Assembly (NCBI RefSeq): GCF_900100655.1
Contig: NZ_FNCE01000003.1
Coordinates: forward strand, 83,501 to 147,500
Direction: 5' to 3'
DNA from: Limimonas halophila
Lineage (GTDB): Bacteria; Pseudomonadota; Alphaproteobacteria; Kiloniellales; Rhodovibrionaceae
DNA length: 64,000 bases
Shown here: positions 33,827-46,944 of the stretch, in pieces
Position numbering within the stretch: position 1 is the stretch's first letter
How the letters are laid out: each line of letters opens with the position of its first letter
Notes under the pieces: model-generated
What the model was told of the DNA's origin: nothing
Databases searched by the model: none
The model's input: the letters and a program-made list of their open reading frames with translations, nothing else
Made by a program: the position numbers and the translations under genes

Positions 33827-34816
33827 ATGACGAGCAAGAAGGTCATATCGCTGGGCGTGCTGGCGGTGGCGCTGATCATCGTGGCGTCCAGCGCGCTCTT
33901 TACCGTCCACCAGACGCAGCAGGCGATCGTGCTGCAGTTCGGCGACCCGCGGAACGTCATCCGCGAGCCCGGCCTGCACGTGAAGGTGCCCTTCGTTCAG
34001 GAGGTCGTGACCTACGAGAAGCGCCTGATCGACCTGGACCCGCCGGTGGAGCGCGTGCTGCTGGCGAACCAGAAGCCGTTGGACGTGGACAGCTTCGCGC
34101 GCTACCGCATCGACAACCCGCTGCAGTTCTTCCAGACGGTGCGCGTGGAAGAAAACCTGCGCGCGCGGCTGGGCTCCATCATCAACTCCAGCCTGCGCAG
34201 CGTGCTCGGCAGCGTCGATCTCGCCAGCCTGCTGTCCAACGAGCGCGCCGCGATCATGGAGCGCATCAGCAAGCAGGTGAACAAGGAGGCCGAACGCTTC
34301 GGCATCAACGTCGTCGACGTGCGCATCGGCCGCACCGACCTGCCCGAGCAGGTGCAGGAGGCCGTCTACTCGCGCATGCGCTCCGAGCGCCAGCAGGAAG
34401 CCGCCCAGATCCGGGCGCGCGGGCAGGAGCGGGCGCGCGAGATCCGCGCCAACGCCGAGCGGCAGGCCACGGTTATCAAGGCCGAGGCGCAGCGCGAGTC
34501 GGAGATCCTGCGCGGTGAGGCCGAGGCGACGCGCACGCGCACGCTCAGCAAGGCCTATGGCCAGGCGCCCGAGTTCTTCAACTTCTACCGCTCGCTGCAG
34601 GCCTACGAGAAGTCGATCAACCAGGACGGCTCGGACAACAGCTACCTCGTGCTCTCCACGGAGCGGAACGCCTTCTTCCGGCTGTTCAACCAGGGCGCCA
34701 TCACCGACGCCCTCGGTGTGGAGCCCGGGGACATCCCGGATGCGCCGTCGCAGGACGGCCAGGTGTCGGGCCGCGAGGGCGGCGAGACCGCCACGAGCTC
34801 GGTGTTCGGCGGATAA
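33827..34816 (+). CDS. hflC: FtsH protease activity modulator HflC
   Basis: This 329-residue protein has a membrane anchor (about 7-25, VISLGVLAVALIIVASSALF) and an SPFH domain (IVLQFGDPRNVIREPGLHVK) with coiled helices behind it (RSERQQEAAQIRARGQERAR). It works with HflK on FtsH. The ATG at 33827 is 9 bases after GGAG; the GTG at 33824 would add one residue. A Ser/Gly-rich tail closes the protein. Confidence 0.93.
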   Translation: MTSKKVISLGVLAVALIIVASSALFTVHQTQQAIVLQFGDPRNVIREPGLHVKVPFVQEVVTYEKRLIDLDPPVERVLLANQKPLDVDSFARYRIDNPLQFFQTVRVEENLRARLGSIINSSLRSVLGSVDLASLLSNERAAIMERISKQVNKEAERFGINVVDVRIGRTDLPEQVQEAVYSRMRSERQQEAAQIRARGQERAREIRANAERQATVIKAEAQRESEILRGEAEATRTRTLSKAYGQAPEFFNFYRSLQAYEKSINQDGSDNSYLVLSTERNAFFRLFNQGAITDALGVEPGDIPDAPSQDGQVSGREGGETATSSVFGG

Positions 34817-34852
34817 GGCGCACCTGGGGCGGGGCGGCGAGAGCCGATCACC

Positions 34853-35050
34853 GTGGCGCTCGATCTGGCGGACTTCGTGACGGCCCTGGGCTTGGTGCTG
34901 GTGTTCGAGGGCGTCGCGCTCGCTCTCCTGCCCAGTGCCCTGCGCCGGGCGCTGGAAACCCTGGACGCCATGCCGCGCGAGGCCATGCGCTGGGGCGGCT
35001 TGTTGGTGGCCCTGGCCGGTGTGTTCGTGCTGTATTTGGTGCGGGGCTGA
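34853..35050 (+). CDS. DUF2065 small membrane protein
   Basis: This 65-residue protein has two hydrophobic segments (about 8-27 and 46-63) around PSALRRALETLDAMPREAMR, the DUF2065 pattern. It is conserved between hflC and degP in many proteobacteria, which suggests a part in the same envelope quality-control system; no mechanism is known. The start is a GTG. Confidence 0.85.
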   Translation: MALDLADFVTALGLVLVFEGVALALLPSALRRALETLDAMPREAMRWGGLLVALAGVFVLYLVRG

Positions 35051-35100
35051 GGCCCGGACCGGCTCGCCGGGCCGCGCCAGACCGCGAGGAGGAAAGACCC

Positions 35101-36546
<1,446 letters not shown>

Positions 36547-36574
36547 CCCGGTCCCTTCAAGAAACCCGCTCCCT

Positions 36575-37105
36575 TCACGAAACCCGCTCGTAGCGCAGGA
36601 AGGTGTGCGGGTGGGCGTTGGCGTCGTCCGCCGCCCGCTCGTCCCGCCAGGTTTCGCGCCAGCTCGCCCAGTCCGGATCGGGCAGCGCGGTGTCGGCCGG
36701 GAAGCTGGCGTGGACGCGCGTCAGGTAAAAGACGTCCGCGTAGGAAAGCGCCTGCTCGAAGATCGCGGCGCCGCCGATCACCATGATGTCCTCGCCGCCG
36801 GGCGCCGCGCGCGCCTGCGCCAGACCTTCGTCCAGCGAGCCCGCGAGCACGCAGCCCTCCGCCGGTTGGTAGGCCGGGTTGCGGCTGACGACGACGTTGG
36901 TGCGCCCCGGAAGCGCGCGGCCGATGGCGTCGTGTGTCGTCCGTCCCATGACGACGGGGTGGCCGCGCGTGACCCGCTTGAAGAAGGCGAGATCGCCGGG
37001 CAGGTGCCACGGCAGCCCGCCGTCCTGGCCGATGCCGTCGCCGTCATCGGCGGCCAGGACGATCGTGACCCGCGCGCCCTTCGGATCGTTCGCCGGATAG
37101 GTCAT
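36575..37105 (-). CDS. folA: dihydrofolate reductase FolA
   Basis: This 176-residue enzyme reduces dihydrofolate with NADPH. Motifs are GIGQDGGLPWHLPGDLAFFK, VVMGRTTHDAIGRALPGR and IMVIGGAAIFEQAL. A short extra N-terminus (MTYPANDPKGAR) precedes the first strand. No thyA is adjacent, although thyA often is. The gene is 30 bases downstream of secA on the same strand and convergent with degP. Confidence 0.93.
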   Translation of the reverse strand: MTYPANDPKGARVTIVLAADDGDGIGQDGGLPWHLPGDLAFFKRVTRGHPVVMGRTTHDAIGRALPGRTNVVVSRNPAYQPAEGCVLAGSLDEGLAQARAAPGGEDIMVIGGAAIFEQALSYADVFYLTRVHASFPADTALPDPDWASWRETWRDERAADDANAHPHTFLRYERVS

Positions 37106-37135
37106 GGAGCCGCAGCACCGTACGCTTAGGGCCGG

Positions 37136-39907
<2,772 letters not shown>

Positions 39908-40283
39908 GAAGGATCCTCAGAGCACTGTTCGCACAACGCCGGGGGCGGCGGCGCGTCGCCGACAGATAGGCCCCGGCGCACAGCCTGTCAACGCGCGCCG
40001 CCCGCCGGGCCGCCGCAGAGCGCGTGCGGTGCCGCGTTCCCGTCAACGCGGGCGCGTGCGGCGGCGGGGCGAGTCGGGTATGGACGCCGGCGGCGGCCGC
40101 CACCAGCCGCGCGTGCAGGTGAAAGATCGCGTTACGCACGCCCGGCTCGTATCCGGCTGGCCGGGCGATCCGGTCGGCCGGCGCTTGTCCGGGCGCGACC
40201 GCGTATGCACAAATGCGCGCCGGCTCGCGCGGGCCATCCGGCCCGCGCAAACGACATCACAGCAAAGACAAGAGGTTCATGGG
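39908..40283. other. intergenic region between secA and ppiC
   Basis: This divergent spacer of about 375 bp should hold the promoters of both genes. It is very GC-rich with several inverted GC tracts (for example around 40015-40080). I see no gene, no AT-rich promoter that stands out and no RNA I recognise. Confidence 0.5.
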
Positions 40284-41207
40284 ATGACGGCACGATCGCT
40301 TCGCACCCGGCTGACGGGCGTGTGCTTCGCTGCGCTCGTGGCACTGCCGGCCACGGCGGCGCAGGCCGCCGAGGGCGGTGACAGCGGGACGGCGAGCGCC
40401 AAGGAGAACCCGGTCGTCGCGACCATCGACGGCAACGAGATCCGTTTCCAGGAGGTCATGAAGGCGACGGAGCGCCTGCCCAAGCGCTACCAGAACCGCA
40501 TCCAGCAGCTCTTTCCGCAATTGCTCGACCGCCTGGTGGACATGCGCGTCGTCTCCGACAAGGCGGAGGCCGAGGGCTTCCTGGACAAGCCCGAGGTTCA
40601 GGACCGCCTGCAGCGCACGCGTCAGCAGATCCTCGCCGACGTCTACCTGAAGAAGCAGGCCGAGGACTACGTCACCGAGGAGCGCCTGCGCGCCGAGTAC
40701 GAGGAGTACAAGAAGAACAACAAGGCCGAGACGCAGGTGAAGGCGCGCCACATCCTCGTGGACAGCAAGAAGCTGGCGAACAAGCTCATCAAGAAGCTGG
40801 ACGAGGGCGCCAACTTCGTTGAGCTGGCGAAGCAGCACTCCACCGGCCCGTCCGCCAAGAAGGGCGGCAACCTCGGCTTCTTCGGCAAGGGCGACATGGT
40901 GGAGTCCTTCTCCAAGGCCGCATTCGGCCTGGGCGTCGACGAGTACACCGAGAGCCCGGTGAAGACGCAGTACGGCTGGCACGTCATCAAGGTCGTGGAC
41001 GAGCGCACGAAGGAGCCCAAGAGCTTCGAGGAGATGAAGGACGAACTCTCCAAGAAGCTGCGGCAGCAGGGCGTGAAGAAGGCCATTCAGCAGGTGCGCG
41101 AGCAGTCCGACGTGGAAACGTATCCGGACCGCGGCGTGAAGTTGCTCTCCGGCGGCCAGGGCGGCAACGGCCAGGGTGGCGCCGGCTCCAGCGGCTCGGG
41201 GAACTGA
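40284..41207 (+). CDS. periplasmic peptidyl-prolyl isomerase, PpiC/parvulin type
   Basis: This 307-residue protein has a signal peptide (about 1-28, ATAAQA end), a helical SurA-like N-terminal part (about 45-140) and one parvulin domain (about 150-240: KARHILVDSK, STGPSAKKGGNLGFFGKG, TQYGWHVIKV). The C-terminus is Gly/Ser-rich. It should assist folding of envelope proteins. The ATG at 40284 is preceded by AAGAGGTTCATGGG. argJ starts three bases after its stop, so they are co-transcribed. Confidence 0.9.
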   Translation: MTARSLRTRLTGVCFAALVALPATAAQAAEGGDSGTASAKENPVVATIDGNEIRFQEVMKATERLPKRYQNRIQQLFPQLLDRLVDMRVVSDKAEAEGFLDKPEVQDRLQRTRQQILADVYLKKQAEDYVTEERLRAEYEEYKKNNKAETQVKARHILVDSKKLANKLIKKLDEGANFVELAKQHSTGPSAKKGGNLGFFGKGDMVESFSKAAFGLGVDEYTESPVKTQYGWHVIKVVDERTKEPKSFEEMKDELSKKLRQQGVKKAIQQVREQSDVETYPDRGVKLLSGGQGGNGQGGAGSSGSGN

Positions 41208-41210
41208 GCT

Positions 41211-42455
41211 ATGGTCGGCCCGCTCCCCCGGTCGCCGCTGGCGCCCGTGTCCTTTCCCGAGATGCCGGCGGTGCCGGGCGTGCGCGTCGCGGCCGGCGCC
41301 TGCGGCGTCGACAGGCAGGACCGGCGTGACGTGGCACTGATCGAGCTGGCCGACGCCAGCGCAGTGGCGGGCGTGTTCACGCGCTCGCTCACCGCCGGTG
41401 CGCCGGTCAACTGGTGCCGCAGTGCCCTCGCCGCGACCGGGGGATCGGGCCGCGCCGTCCTGGTCAACTCGGGCAACGCCAACGCCTTCACGGGCCGGCG
41501 CGGCGACGACGCCGTGCGCCGGGAGGCCCGGGCGCTGGCCGAGCGCCTCGGCTGCACGCCGGAGGCCGTCCTGGTCGCCTCCACGGGGGTGATCGGCCAG
41601 CAGCTTCCGGTGGACCGCATCACCGATGGGCTGCACCACCTTGTCGACGGGCTGACCCCGGCCGGCTGGGAAGCTGCCGCCGATGCGATTCGCACCACCG
41701 ACACCTTCGCAAAGGGGAGCTGGGCGACGGCGGAGATCGACGGCACCCGCGTCACGCTCGCCGGAATCGCCAAGGGTTCGGGCATGATCGCGCCCGACAT
41801 GGGCACGATGCTGGCCTTCCTGGCGACCGACGCCAACCTGCCCGCAAGCACGCTGGACAGCCTGCTGCGTGAGGCCAACGCCACCAGCTTCAACTGCATC
41901 ACGGTCGACAGCGACTGCTCGACCTCGGACAGCGTCCTGCTCGCCGCCACGGGCAAGGCGGACACGCCGGCCGCGGTCGATCCGAGCGATCCGCGCTTGG
42001 CCGATTTCCGGCGCGCGCTCGGCGAGGTGATGCGCGATCTCGCCCAGCAGGTCGTGCGCGACGGCGAGGGCGCGGAGAAGTTCGTCACCGTCCGCGTCTC
42101 GGGCGCGGAGAGCGACGCCGCGGCGCGGCGCATCGGCCTTGCGATCGCCAACTCACCGCTGGTGAAGACGGCCGTGGCCGGCGGCGACCCCAACTGGGGC
42201 CGCATCGTCATGGCTGTGGGCAAGGCGGGCGAGTGGGCCGACCGTGATCGCTTGGCGATCTGGATCGGCGGCCACCAGACGGCGCGCGACGGCGAGGGCG
42301 TGCCGGACCTGGACGAGGCCCCGCTCGCGGCGCACATGGCGGGCCGCGAGATCGATCTGGCGGTGGACGTCGGCGTCGGGGCCGGCAGCGCAACGGTGTG
42401 GACCTGCGACCTGACCGACCGCTACATCGCCATCAACGCCGATTACCGAAGCTGA
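41211..42455 (+). CDS. argJ: bifunctional ornithine acetyltransferase/N-acetylglutamate synthase ArgJ
   Basis: This 414-residue enzyme recycles acetyl groups in arginine synthesis. It is made as one chain that cuts itself before a Thr nucleophile. The site reads GMIAPDM-GTML: Thr199 is conserved but the residue before it is Gly198, whereas Ala is the usual one. Other motifs are GNANAFTG, TGVIG, KGSGM and GGDPNWGRI. It lies between ppiC and mutT. Confidence 0.94.
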   Translation: MVGPLPRSPLAPVSFPEMPAVPGVRVAAGACGVDRQDRRDVALIELADASAVAGVFTRSLTAGAPVNWCRSALAATGGSGRAVLVNSGNANAFTGRRGDDAVRREARALAERLGCTPEAVLVASTGVIGQQLPVDRITDGLHHLVDGLTPAGWEAAADAIRTTDTFAKGSWATAEIDGTRVTLAGIAKGSGMIAPDMGTMLAFLATDANLPASTLDSLLREANATSFNCITVDSDCSTSDSVLLAATGKADTPAAVDPSDPRLADFRRALGEVMRDLAQQVVRDGEGAEKFVTVRVSGAESDAAARRIGLAIANSPLVKTAVAGGDPNWGRIVMAVGKAGEWADRDRLAIWIGGHQTARDGEGVPDLDEAPLAAHMAGREIDLAVDVGVGAGSATVWTCDLTDRYIAINADYRS

Positions 42456-42460
42456 CCCGC

Positions 42461-42940
42461 ATGACCGGTGATACCCAGGGCGGGACTGGTGATAGACAGG
42501 GCGGCTGCTGGCAGGCCGACACACCCCCGCCGGCCGGCGGCACGCCGCTCGTCCTCGTGGCGGCGCTCGCGCTCGTCGACGCCGACGGGCGCGTGCTCAT
42601 CGCCCAGCGCCCGCCGGGCAAGGCGATGGCGGGGCTGTGGGAGTTCCCAGGCGGCAAGGTGCACGGGGGCGAGACGCCCGAGTCCGCCGCGATCCGCGAG
42701 GCGCGGGAAGAACTCGGCATCGACACGCGCACCAGCTGCCTCGCGCCGCTGGTGTTCGCCTCGCACGCCTACGACGACTTCCACCTCCTCATGCCGTTGT
42801 ACGTCTGCCGCGTCTGGGCGGGCACCGTGCAGCCGCTGGAAGGCCAGGTGCTCAAGTGGGTGTGGCCGGCGCGCCTGCGCGATTACCCCATGCCGCCCGC
42901 CGACGAACCGCTGGTGGCCCTGCTCCGCGACTTTCTTTGA
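42461..42940 (+). CDS. mutT: (deoxy)nucleoside triphosphate pyrophosphohydrolase MutT
   Basis: This 159-residue Nudix hydrolase carries a full box GGKVHGGETPESAAIREARE with ELGI after it, in a MutT-type frame (PPGKAMAGLWEFPGGK). It should remove 8-oxo-dGTP. About 28 N-terminal residues before LVLVAALALVDADG are Gly/Gln-rich and unlike most MutT, so the true start may be further in; the ATG at 42461 sits five bases after the argJ stop. Confidence 0.9.
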   Translation: MTGDTQGGTGDRQGGCWQADTPPPAGGTPLVLVAALALVDADGRVLIAQRPPGKAMAGLWEFPGGKVHGGETPESAAIREAREELGIDTRTSCLAPLVFASHAYDDFHLLMPLYVCRVWAGTVQPLEGQVLKWVWPARLRDYPMPPADEPLVALLRDFL

Positions 42941-43169
42941 TCCGCGCGTGCGTCACACGGTGTCGGCGCACCATCTGCGCGTATCCCCAGAACGAATGGC
43001 TTGCGCTGCCACCTCCGGTTGTCCATGATGCCGGTTAACGGCGCATGCGATGGTATGCAGGCGCGTTTCCGGCCGGCGCCACACCGTTCAGCGCGGTGGA
43101 CCGGCGTGCTTTGCGCGCGCCATCTCGCACGCGCCGACGGGATCGGGGCGGACGGAGCACGGTGCCGGG

Positions 43170-43436
43170 ATGAGCACCCTGAAAAGCCGCAACGTGTTGC
43201 TGGACGGCCGGCGGACCAGCTTGCGGCTGGAGCGTGCGGTCTGGGATGCGCTGGACGAGATCTGCCAGCGCGAGGGCATGAACCTCAATCAGGTGTGCAC
43301 CCACGTCGAGCGCCAGCGCGCGGAGCGCTCGCTCGCCGCCGGCATCCGCGTGTTCGTCCTGCACTATTTCCGGGAAGCGGCAACGGAAGCTGGTCACGCG
43401 GCGGCGGGCCACGGCGCCAACGCCGGCGTGCGCTGA
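43170..43436 (+). CDS. ribbon-helix-helix domain protein
   Basis: This 88-residue protein matches the RHH_4 type: a strand RRTSLRLERAVWDALDEI and a helix pair REGMNLNQVCTHVERQR. Such proteins bind DNA as dimers. They are common and uncharacterised in alphaproteobacteria. The ATG at 43170 starts MSTLKSRNVLL after GGAGCACGGTGCCGGG. Its target is unknown. The upstream gap 42941-43169 holds no gene. Confidence 0.8.
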   Translation: MSTLKSRNVLLDGRRTSLRLERAVWDALDEICQREGMNLNQVCTHVERQRAERSLAAGIRVFVLHYFREAATEAGHAAAGHGANAGVR

Positions 43437-43449
43437 GCCGCCGATGATC

Positions 43450-44412
43450 TCAGCCGTGCCCGCCGCGTCCGCCGCTCCCCGGCGGCCCCGCCTTCACGCC
43501 CGTCGAGATTTCCTCCGTGCCCAGCGCCGCCGCCAGCCGGGCCTGCGCGTCGCCGGGGCGCAACGGCAGCGGCTGACTGGCGTCCGGCCGCCAGCCCGTG
43601 AGGAAGAGGATTTGGAAGGTGGCGGGCACCTTGCCGTCGGCCGTGCCGTAGATCTCCTGGTACAGCTCGGCCGCGCGCAGGAGCGTGTGCCGGCGGGTCC
43701 AGGCGCGGCGGCGCTCGCGCACGGCGTTGCTCTGCCCCATGCCGCGCAGGTCCGCCATCAGTCGCAGCGCGTTGGGATAGGTCACGGTGATCGTGTCGAC
43801 GTCGCTGACGGGCAGGGCGAAGCCGGCGCGCTGCAAGAGCGCCGTGGCGTCCTGAAGCTCGGCGAAGGGGGAGACGCGCGGCCCCGCGCCGCCTTCCAGC
43901 TCGCTTTCCGCCAGCAGCATGGCGTGGCGCAGTTCGTGCAGCGTCTCGCCGCCCGGCAGCGCGCCCAGGAAGAGGCCGTCGGGCTTGAGGGCGTGGTTGA
44001 TCTGCAGCAGGGCGCCGGGGAGGTCGTTGGTCCAGTGCAGCGCCATGCCGCTGACGGCGAGGTCGAAGCTGCGCTCGGCAAACGGCAGGAACTCCTCGTC
44101 CGCCGCCAGCGCGGGCCGCTGGCCGATCGTGGAGTCCACGCCCGCCGCCCGGCGCGCCATGGCCGGCGCCAGATCCGCCTGGATCAGCGTTTCGATGCCG
44201 CCGCGCGGGCCCACCAGCGAGGCGAAGGTGCCGGCATGACAGCCCAGGTCGAGGGCGAGCGGAAAGCTGCGCTTCACATCGTCCAGCCGGTCGGCGAGGC
44301 GGTCGGCGACCTCCGCCACAAGGAAGTCGTGTGGGTCGAAGTCCGCCGCGGCGCGCTCGCGCCGGCGCCGGACGGCCGCGCGGTCGAAGACCAGGATGCG
44401 TTCGTCGGACAT
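43450..44412 (-). CDS. SAM-dependent methyltransferase-fold protein, NDUFAF5/BioC-like
   Basis: This 320-residue protein has the class I fold (motif I LALDLGCHAGTFA, then DLAVSGMALHWTNDLPGAL) and the N-terminal FDRAAVRRRRERAAADFDPH seen in NDUFAF5-like proteins. Mitochondrial NDUFAF5 hydroxylates an arginine of complex I; the bacterial role is uncertain, and BioC-like O-methyl transfer is an alternative. It is divergent from comF. The C-terminus is Gly-rich and probably disordered. Confidence 0.8.
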   Translation of the reverse strand: MSDERILVFDRAAVRRRRERAAADFDPHDFLVAEVADRLADRLDDVKRSFPLALDLGCHAGTFASLVGPRGGIETLIQADLAPAMARRAAGVDSTIGQRPALAADEEFLPFAERSFDLAVSGMALHWTNDLPGALLQINHALKPDGLFLGALPGGETLHELRHAMLLAESELEGGAGPRVSPFAELQDATALLQRAGFALPVSDVDTITVTYPNALRLMADLRGMGQSNAVRERRRAWTRRHTLLRAAELYQEIYGTADGKVPATFQILFLTGWRPDASQPLPLRPGDAQARLAAALGTEEISTGVKAGPPGSGGRGGHG

Positions 44413-44474
44413 GGCCGGAGAATGGGGCGGCGGGCGCGCCAGGCCAACACCGGCCTGCGTGCGGGTTTTGCCTG

Positions 44475-45239
44475 ATGGGATGGGCAATGAGCGTCGCGCC
44501 GCTGCCCACGCTGCGCACCCTGGCCGGGATGGCGGTGGACGTGGTCCTGCCGCCGCGCTGCCTGGCCTGCGGCGCCATTGTGCAGGAATCGGGGACGCTC
44601 TGCGGGCCGTGCTGGCGCGAGCTGACCTTCCTCACCGATCCCATGTGCGCGCGCTGCGGCTTCCCCTTCGAGGTCGCGCCCGCCGGGGAGCCGCTGTGCG
44701 GCGCCTGCATCGCCCGCCCGCCGCGCTTCGCCCACGCCCGCGCCGCGCTCGCCTACGACTCCGGCAGTCGGGGGCTCGTCACCGCCTTCAAGCACGCCGA
44801 CCGCACCGACGCCGCGCGCGCCTTCGCCGCCTGGATGGCGCGGGTGAGCGCCGACCTGCCGCGGCCCGGCGCGGTCGTGCCCGTGCCCCTGCACCGCCGG
44901 CGGCTGCTGCGGCGGCGCTACAACCAATCGGCCCTGCTGGCGCGCGAATTGAGCCGCTGCCTGGGCGTGCCGGCCGTGCCCGACGGGCTCGTGCGGGCGC
45001 GCGACACCGCCAGCCAGGGCGATTTGTCTCCGGCGGCGCGGCGGCGCAACGTGGCCGGGGCGTTTGCGGCGCATCCCAAGCGGGTGCAGCATCTGCGCGG
45101 GCAGCGCGTGCTGCTGGTGGACGACGTCTTCACCACGGGGGCGACCGTGGAAGCCTGCGCGCGTGTGCTGGAGCGCGCCGGCGCCGAGGGCGTGGACGTG
45201 GTCACACTTGCGCGCGTGCCGCAGCCGCGACCGGTGTGA
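44475..45239 (+). CDS. comF: ComF family phosphoribosyltransferase-like protein
   Basis: This 254-residue protein has two zinc-type Cys pairs near the N-terminus (RCLACGAIV, LCGPCW, MCARCGFP, LCGACI) and a PRTase domain with VLLVDDVFTTGAT (about 220-232). ComF proteins are needed for DNA uptake in some bacteria, but homologues are widespread in non-competent ones. The ATG at 44475 is chosen; an in-frame ATG at 44487 follows. grxC is next on the strand. Confidence 0.9.
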   Translation: MGWAMSVAPLPTLRTLAGMAVDVVLPPRCLACGAIVQESGTLCGPCWRELTFLTDPMCARCGFPFEVAPAGEPLCGACIARPPRFAHARAALAYDSGSRGLVTAFKHADRTDAARAFAAWMARVSADLPRPGAVVPVPLHRRRLLRRRYNQSALLARELSRCLGVPAVPDGLVRARDTASQGDLSPAARRRNVAGAFAAHPKRVQHLRGQRVLLVDDVFTTGATVEACARVLERAGAEGVDVVTLARVPQPRPV

Positions 45240-45316
45240 TGGGTGGCACGCGCGCGCCCGTCGCCCCAGATGCGGGAACGGATGACGGCCACCACGGACA
45301 TGGGGAAGGAGGATCG

Positions 45317-45580
45317 ATGGCCCAGGTGACGATGTACGCCAGCGCGATGTGCGGCTTCTGCCACCGCGCCAAGAAGCTGCTGAAGCAGAAGGGCGTGGAC
45401 TTCGACGAGATCGACGTGACGATGGACCGCGCCCGCAAGCGCGAGATGATGGAGCAGGCGGGCGGCGCCCACACCGTGCCGCAGATCTTCATCGACGGCC
45501 GCCACATCGGCGGCTGCGACGAGCTCTACGACCTGGAGCGGCGCGGCGAGCTCGACCCGTTGCTGGGAGCCGCGGCGTGA
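45317..45580 (+). CDS. grxC: glutaredoxin 3 (GrxC type)
   Basis: This 87-residue redox protein has a thioredoxin fold with active site C12-G-F-C15, TVPQIFIDGRHIGGCDEL for glutathione binding and a C-terminal helix. The common Grx3 site is CPYC; CGFC here is a variant. AAGGAGGATCG precedes the ATG at 45317. Its stop overlaps the GTG of the following nitrilase-like gene (GTGA), so they are coupled. Confidence 0.92.
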   Translation: MAQVTMYASAMCGFCHRAKKLLKQKGVDFDEIDVTMDRARKREMMEQAGGAHTVPQIFIDGRHIGGCDELYDLERRGELDPLLGAAA

Positions 45581-46413
45581 GCCGCCCGACCGCCGGGCTG
45601 GTTCAGCTCACCTCGGGGCCGGACCTCGGCCCCAACCTGGCGGCGGCGGCCGAGCAGGTGCGCGCCGCCGCGTCCATGGGCGCGTCTGTCGTGCTCACGC
45701 CGGAGAACACGCCCATCCTGGAGCCGGACCACGCGCGCTTGCGCTCGGTTGTGCCGGGCGAGGCGGACCATCCGGCGCTGACGAGCTTCGCCGAGCTGGC
45801 GCGGGATCTGGACATCTGGCTGCTGCTCGGCTCGACGGCCGTGGCGGTGGACGGCGAGGACCGCCTCGCCAACCGCTCGTACCTTTTCGCGCCGGACGGC
45901 CGGATCGCGGCGCGCTACGACAAGATCCACATGTTCGACGTGGACGTGCCGGACGGCCAGACCTACCGCGAGTCGGCGACCTTCCGGCCCGGCGCGCGCG
46001 CGGTCGTTGCCGACACGCACTGGGCGCGCCTCGGCCTCACCATCTGCTACGACGTGCGCTTCCCGCAGCTCTACCGCGCGCTCGGCAAGGCGGGGGCGAG
46101 CGTCATCACCGTCCCGGCGGCGTTCACCGAGCTCACCGGGCGGGCGCACTGGCACACCCTGCTGCGGGCACGGGCGATCGAGACCGGCGCCTACGTCCTG
46201 GCCCCGGCCCAGTGCGGCGAGCACGCGGGGGGCCGGCGCACCTACGGTCATTCGCTGATCGTCGCGCCCTGGGGCGAGATTGTGGCGGAAGGCGACACCG
46301 ATCCCGACGTGCTCACGGCCGAGCTGGACCTCGACGCCGTGGCGGAGGCCCGCCGGCGCATCCCGGCGCTCACCCAGGACCGCGACTTCACGGGCCCGGA
46401 CGTGAGAGCGTAA
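45577..46413 (+). CDS. carbon-nitrogen hydrolase (Nit1/Nit2-like omega-amidase family)
   Basis: This 278-residue enzyme has the nitrilase triad E43 (TPENTP), K116 (YDKIHMFDVDV) and C157 (TICYDVRFPQLYR). The LLGSTAV and HWHTLLRARAIETGAYVLAP motifs are those of the Nit1/Nit2 group, whose members act on deaminated glutathione or alpha-keto acid amides. The start is the GTG at 45577. Lying after grxC, a role in glutathione metabolite repair is plausible but inferred. Confidence 0.88.
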   Translation: MSRPTAGLVQLTSGPDLGPNLAAAAEQVRAAASMGASVVLTPENTPILEPDHARLRSVVPGEADHPALTSFAELARDLDIWLLLGSTAVAVDGEDRLANRSYLFAPDGRIAARYDKIHMFDVDVPDGQTYRESATFRPGARAVVADTHWARLGLTICYDVRFPQLYRALGKAGASVITVPAAFTELTGRAHWHTLLRARAIETGAYVLAPAQCGEHAGGRRTYGHSLIVAPWGEIVAEGDTDPDVLTAELDLDAVAEARRRIPALTQDRDFTGPDVRA

Positions 46414-46416
46414 GCC

Positions 46417-46944
46417 TCACCCCGGCCGCCGGGCGCAGATGTGCTGGACGACGCGGCGGCCCGTGGTCGTGACCTCTTCCACGTCGTCCTCGAACGCCAG
46501 CACCGTCAACTCACCGCCCACCGCATCGCGGAGTTCGTTCGGTTCCAGCAGAAACGCGGGATTGCGCGGGCGGCCGATCTCGGCGTGGCGGCGCGTGAAG
46601 GTTTCGTAAATCAATACGCCCCCGGGCGCGAGGGTGGCCACCAGGGCCGGCAGCAGCGGGCGGTGCAGGTAGTTGGTCACCACCACGCCCGCGAAGGTGC
46701 GCCCCGCCAGCGGGAACGGCCCGCCGGCCTCCAGGTCGGCTTCCACGATCTCCAGCCCCGGCTGCTCGGCGAGGTCGGCCAGCCCCGAGGTGTCGCGGTC
46801 CACGGCCGTGACCGGATGGCCGCGCGCCAGAAAGAACGCCGCGTGCCGCCCGCGCCCGCAGGCGAGGTCGAGCACCGTGCCCCCGGCGGGAACACGCTCG
46901 GCGAAGCGCACCACCCACGGCGAGGGCGCGCCGCGCGCGCTCAC
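46417..46944 (-). CDS. class I SAM-dependent methyltransferase
   Basis: This 175-residue protein has motif I VLDLACGRGRHAAFF, an acidic ribose-binding D (AVDRD) and motif VVVTNYLHRPLLPAL, a TehB-like short methyltransferase. The substrate is unknown. Its start overlaps the ubiG stop by four bases (ATGA), so it is translated with ubiG. In relatives this spot after nit often has a DUF1178 gene; that gene is missing here. Confidence 0.82.
   Translation of the reverse strand: MSARGAPSPWVVRFAERVPAGGTVLDLACGRGRHAAFFLARGHPVTAVDRDTSGLADLAEQPGLEIVEADLEAGGPFPLAGRTFAGVVVTNYLHRPLLPALVATLAPGGVLIYETFTRRHAEIGRPRNPAFLLEPNELRDAVGGELTVLAFEDDVEEVTTTGRRVVQHICARRPG

Noticed and set aside
36550..36590. Near-duplicated AAACCCGCTCCCTTCA string after degP
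   Set aside because: Only two short imperfect units between convergent genes; too little to call a repeat family or array.
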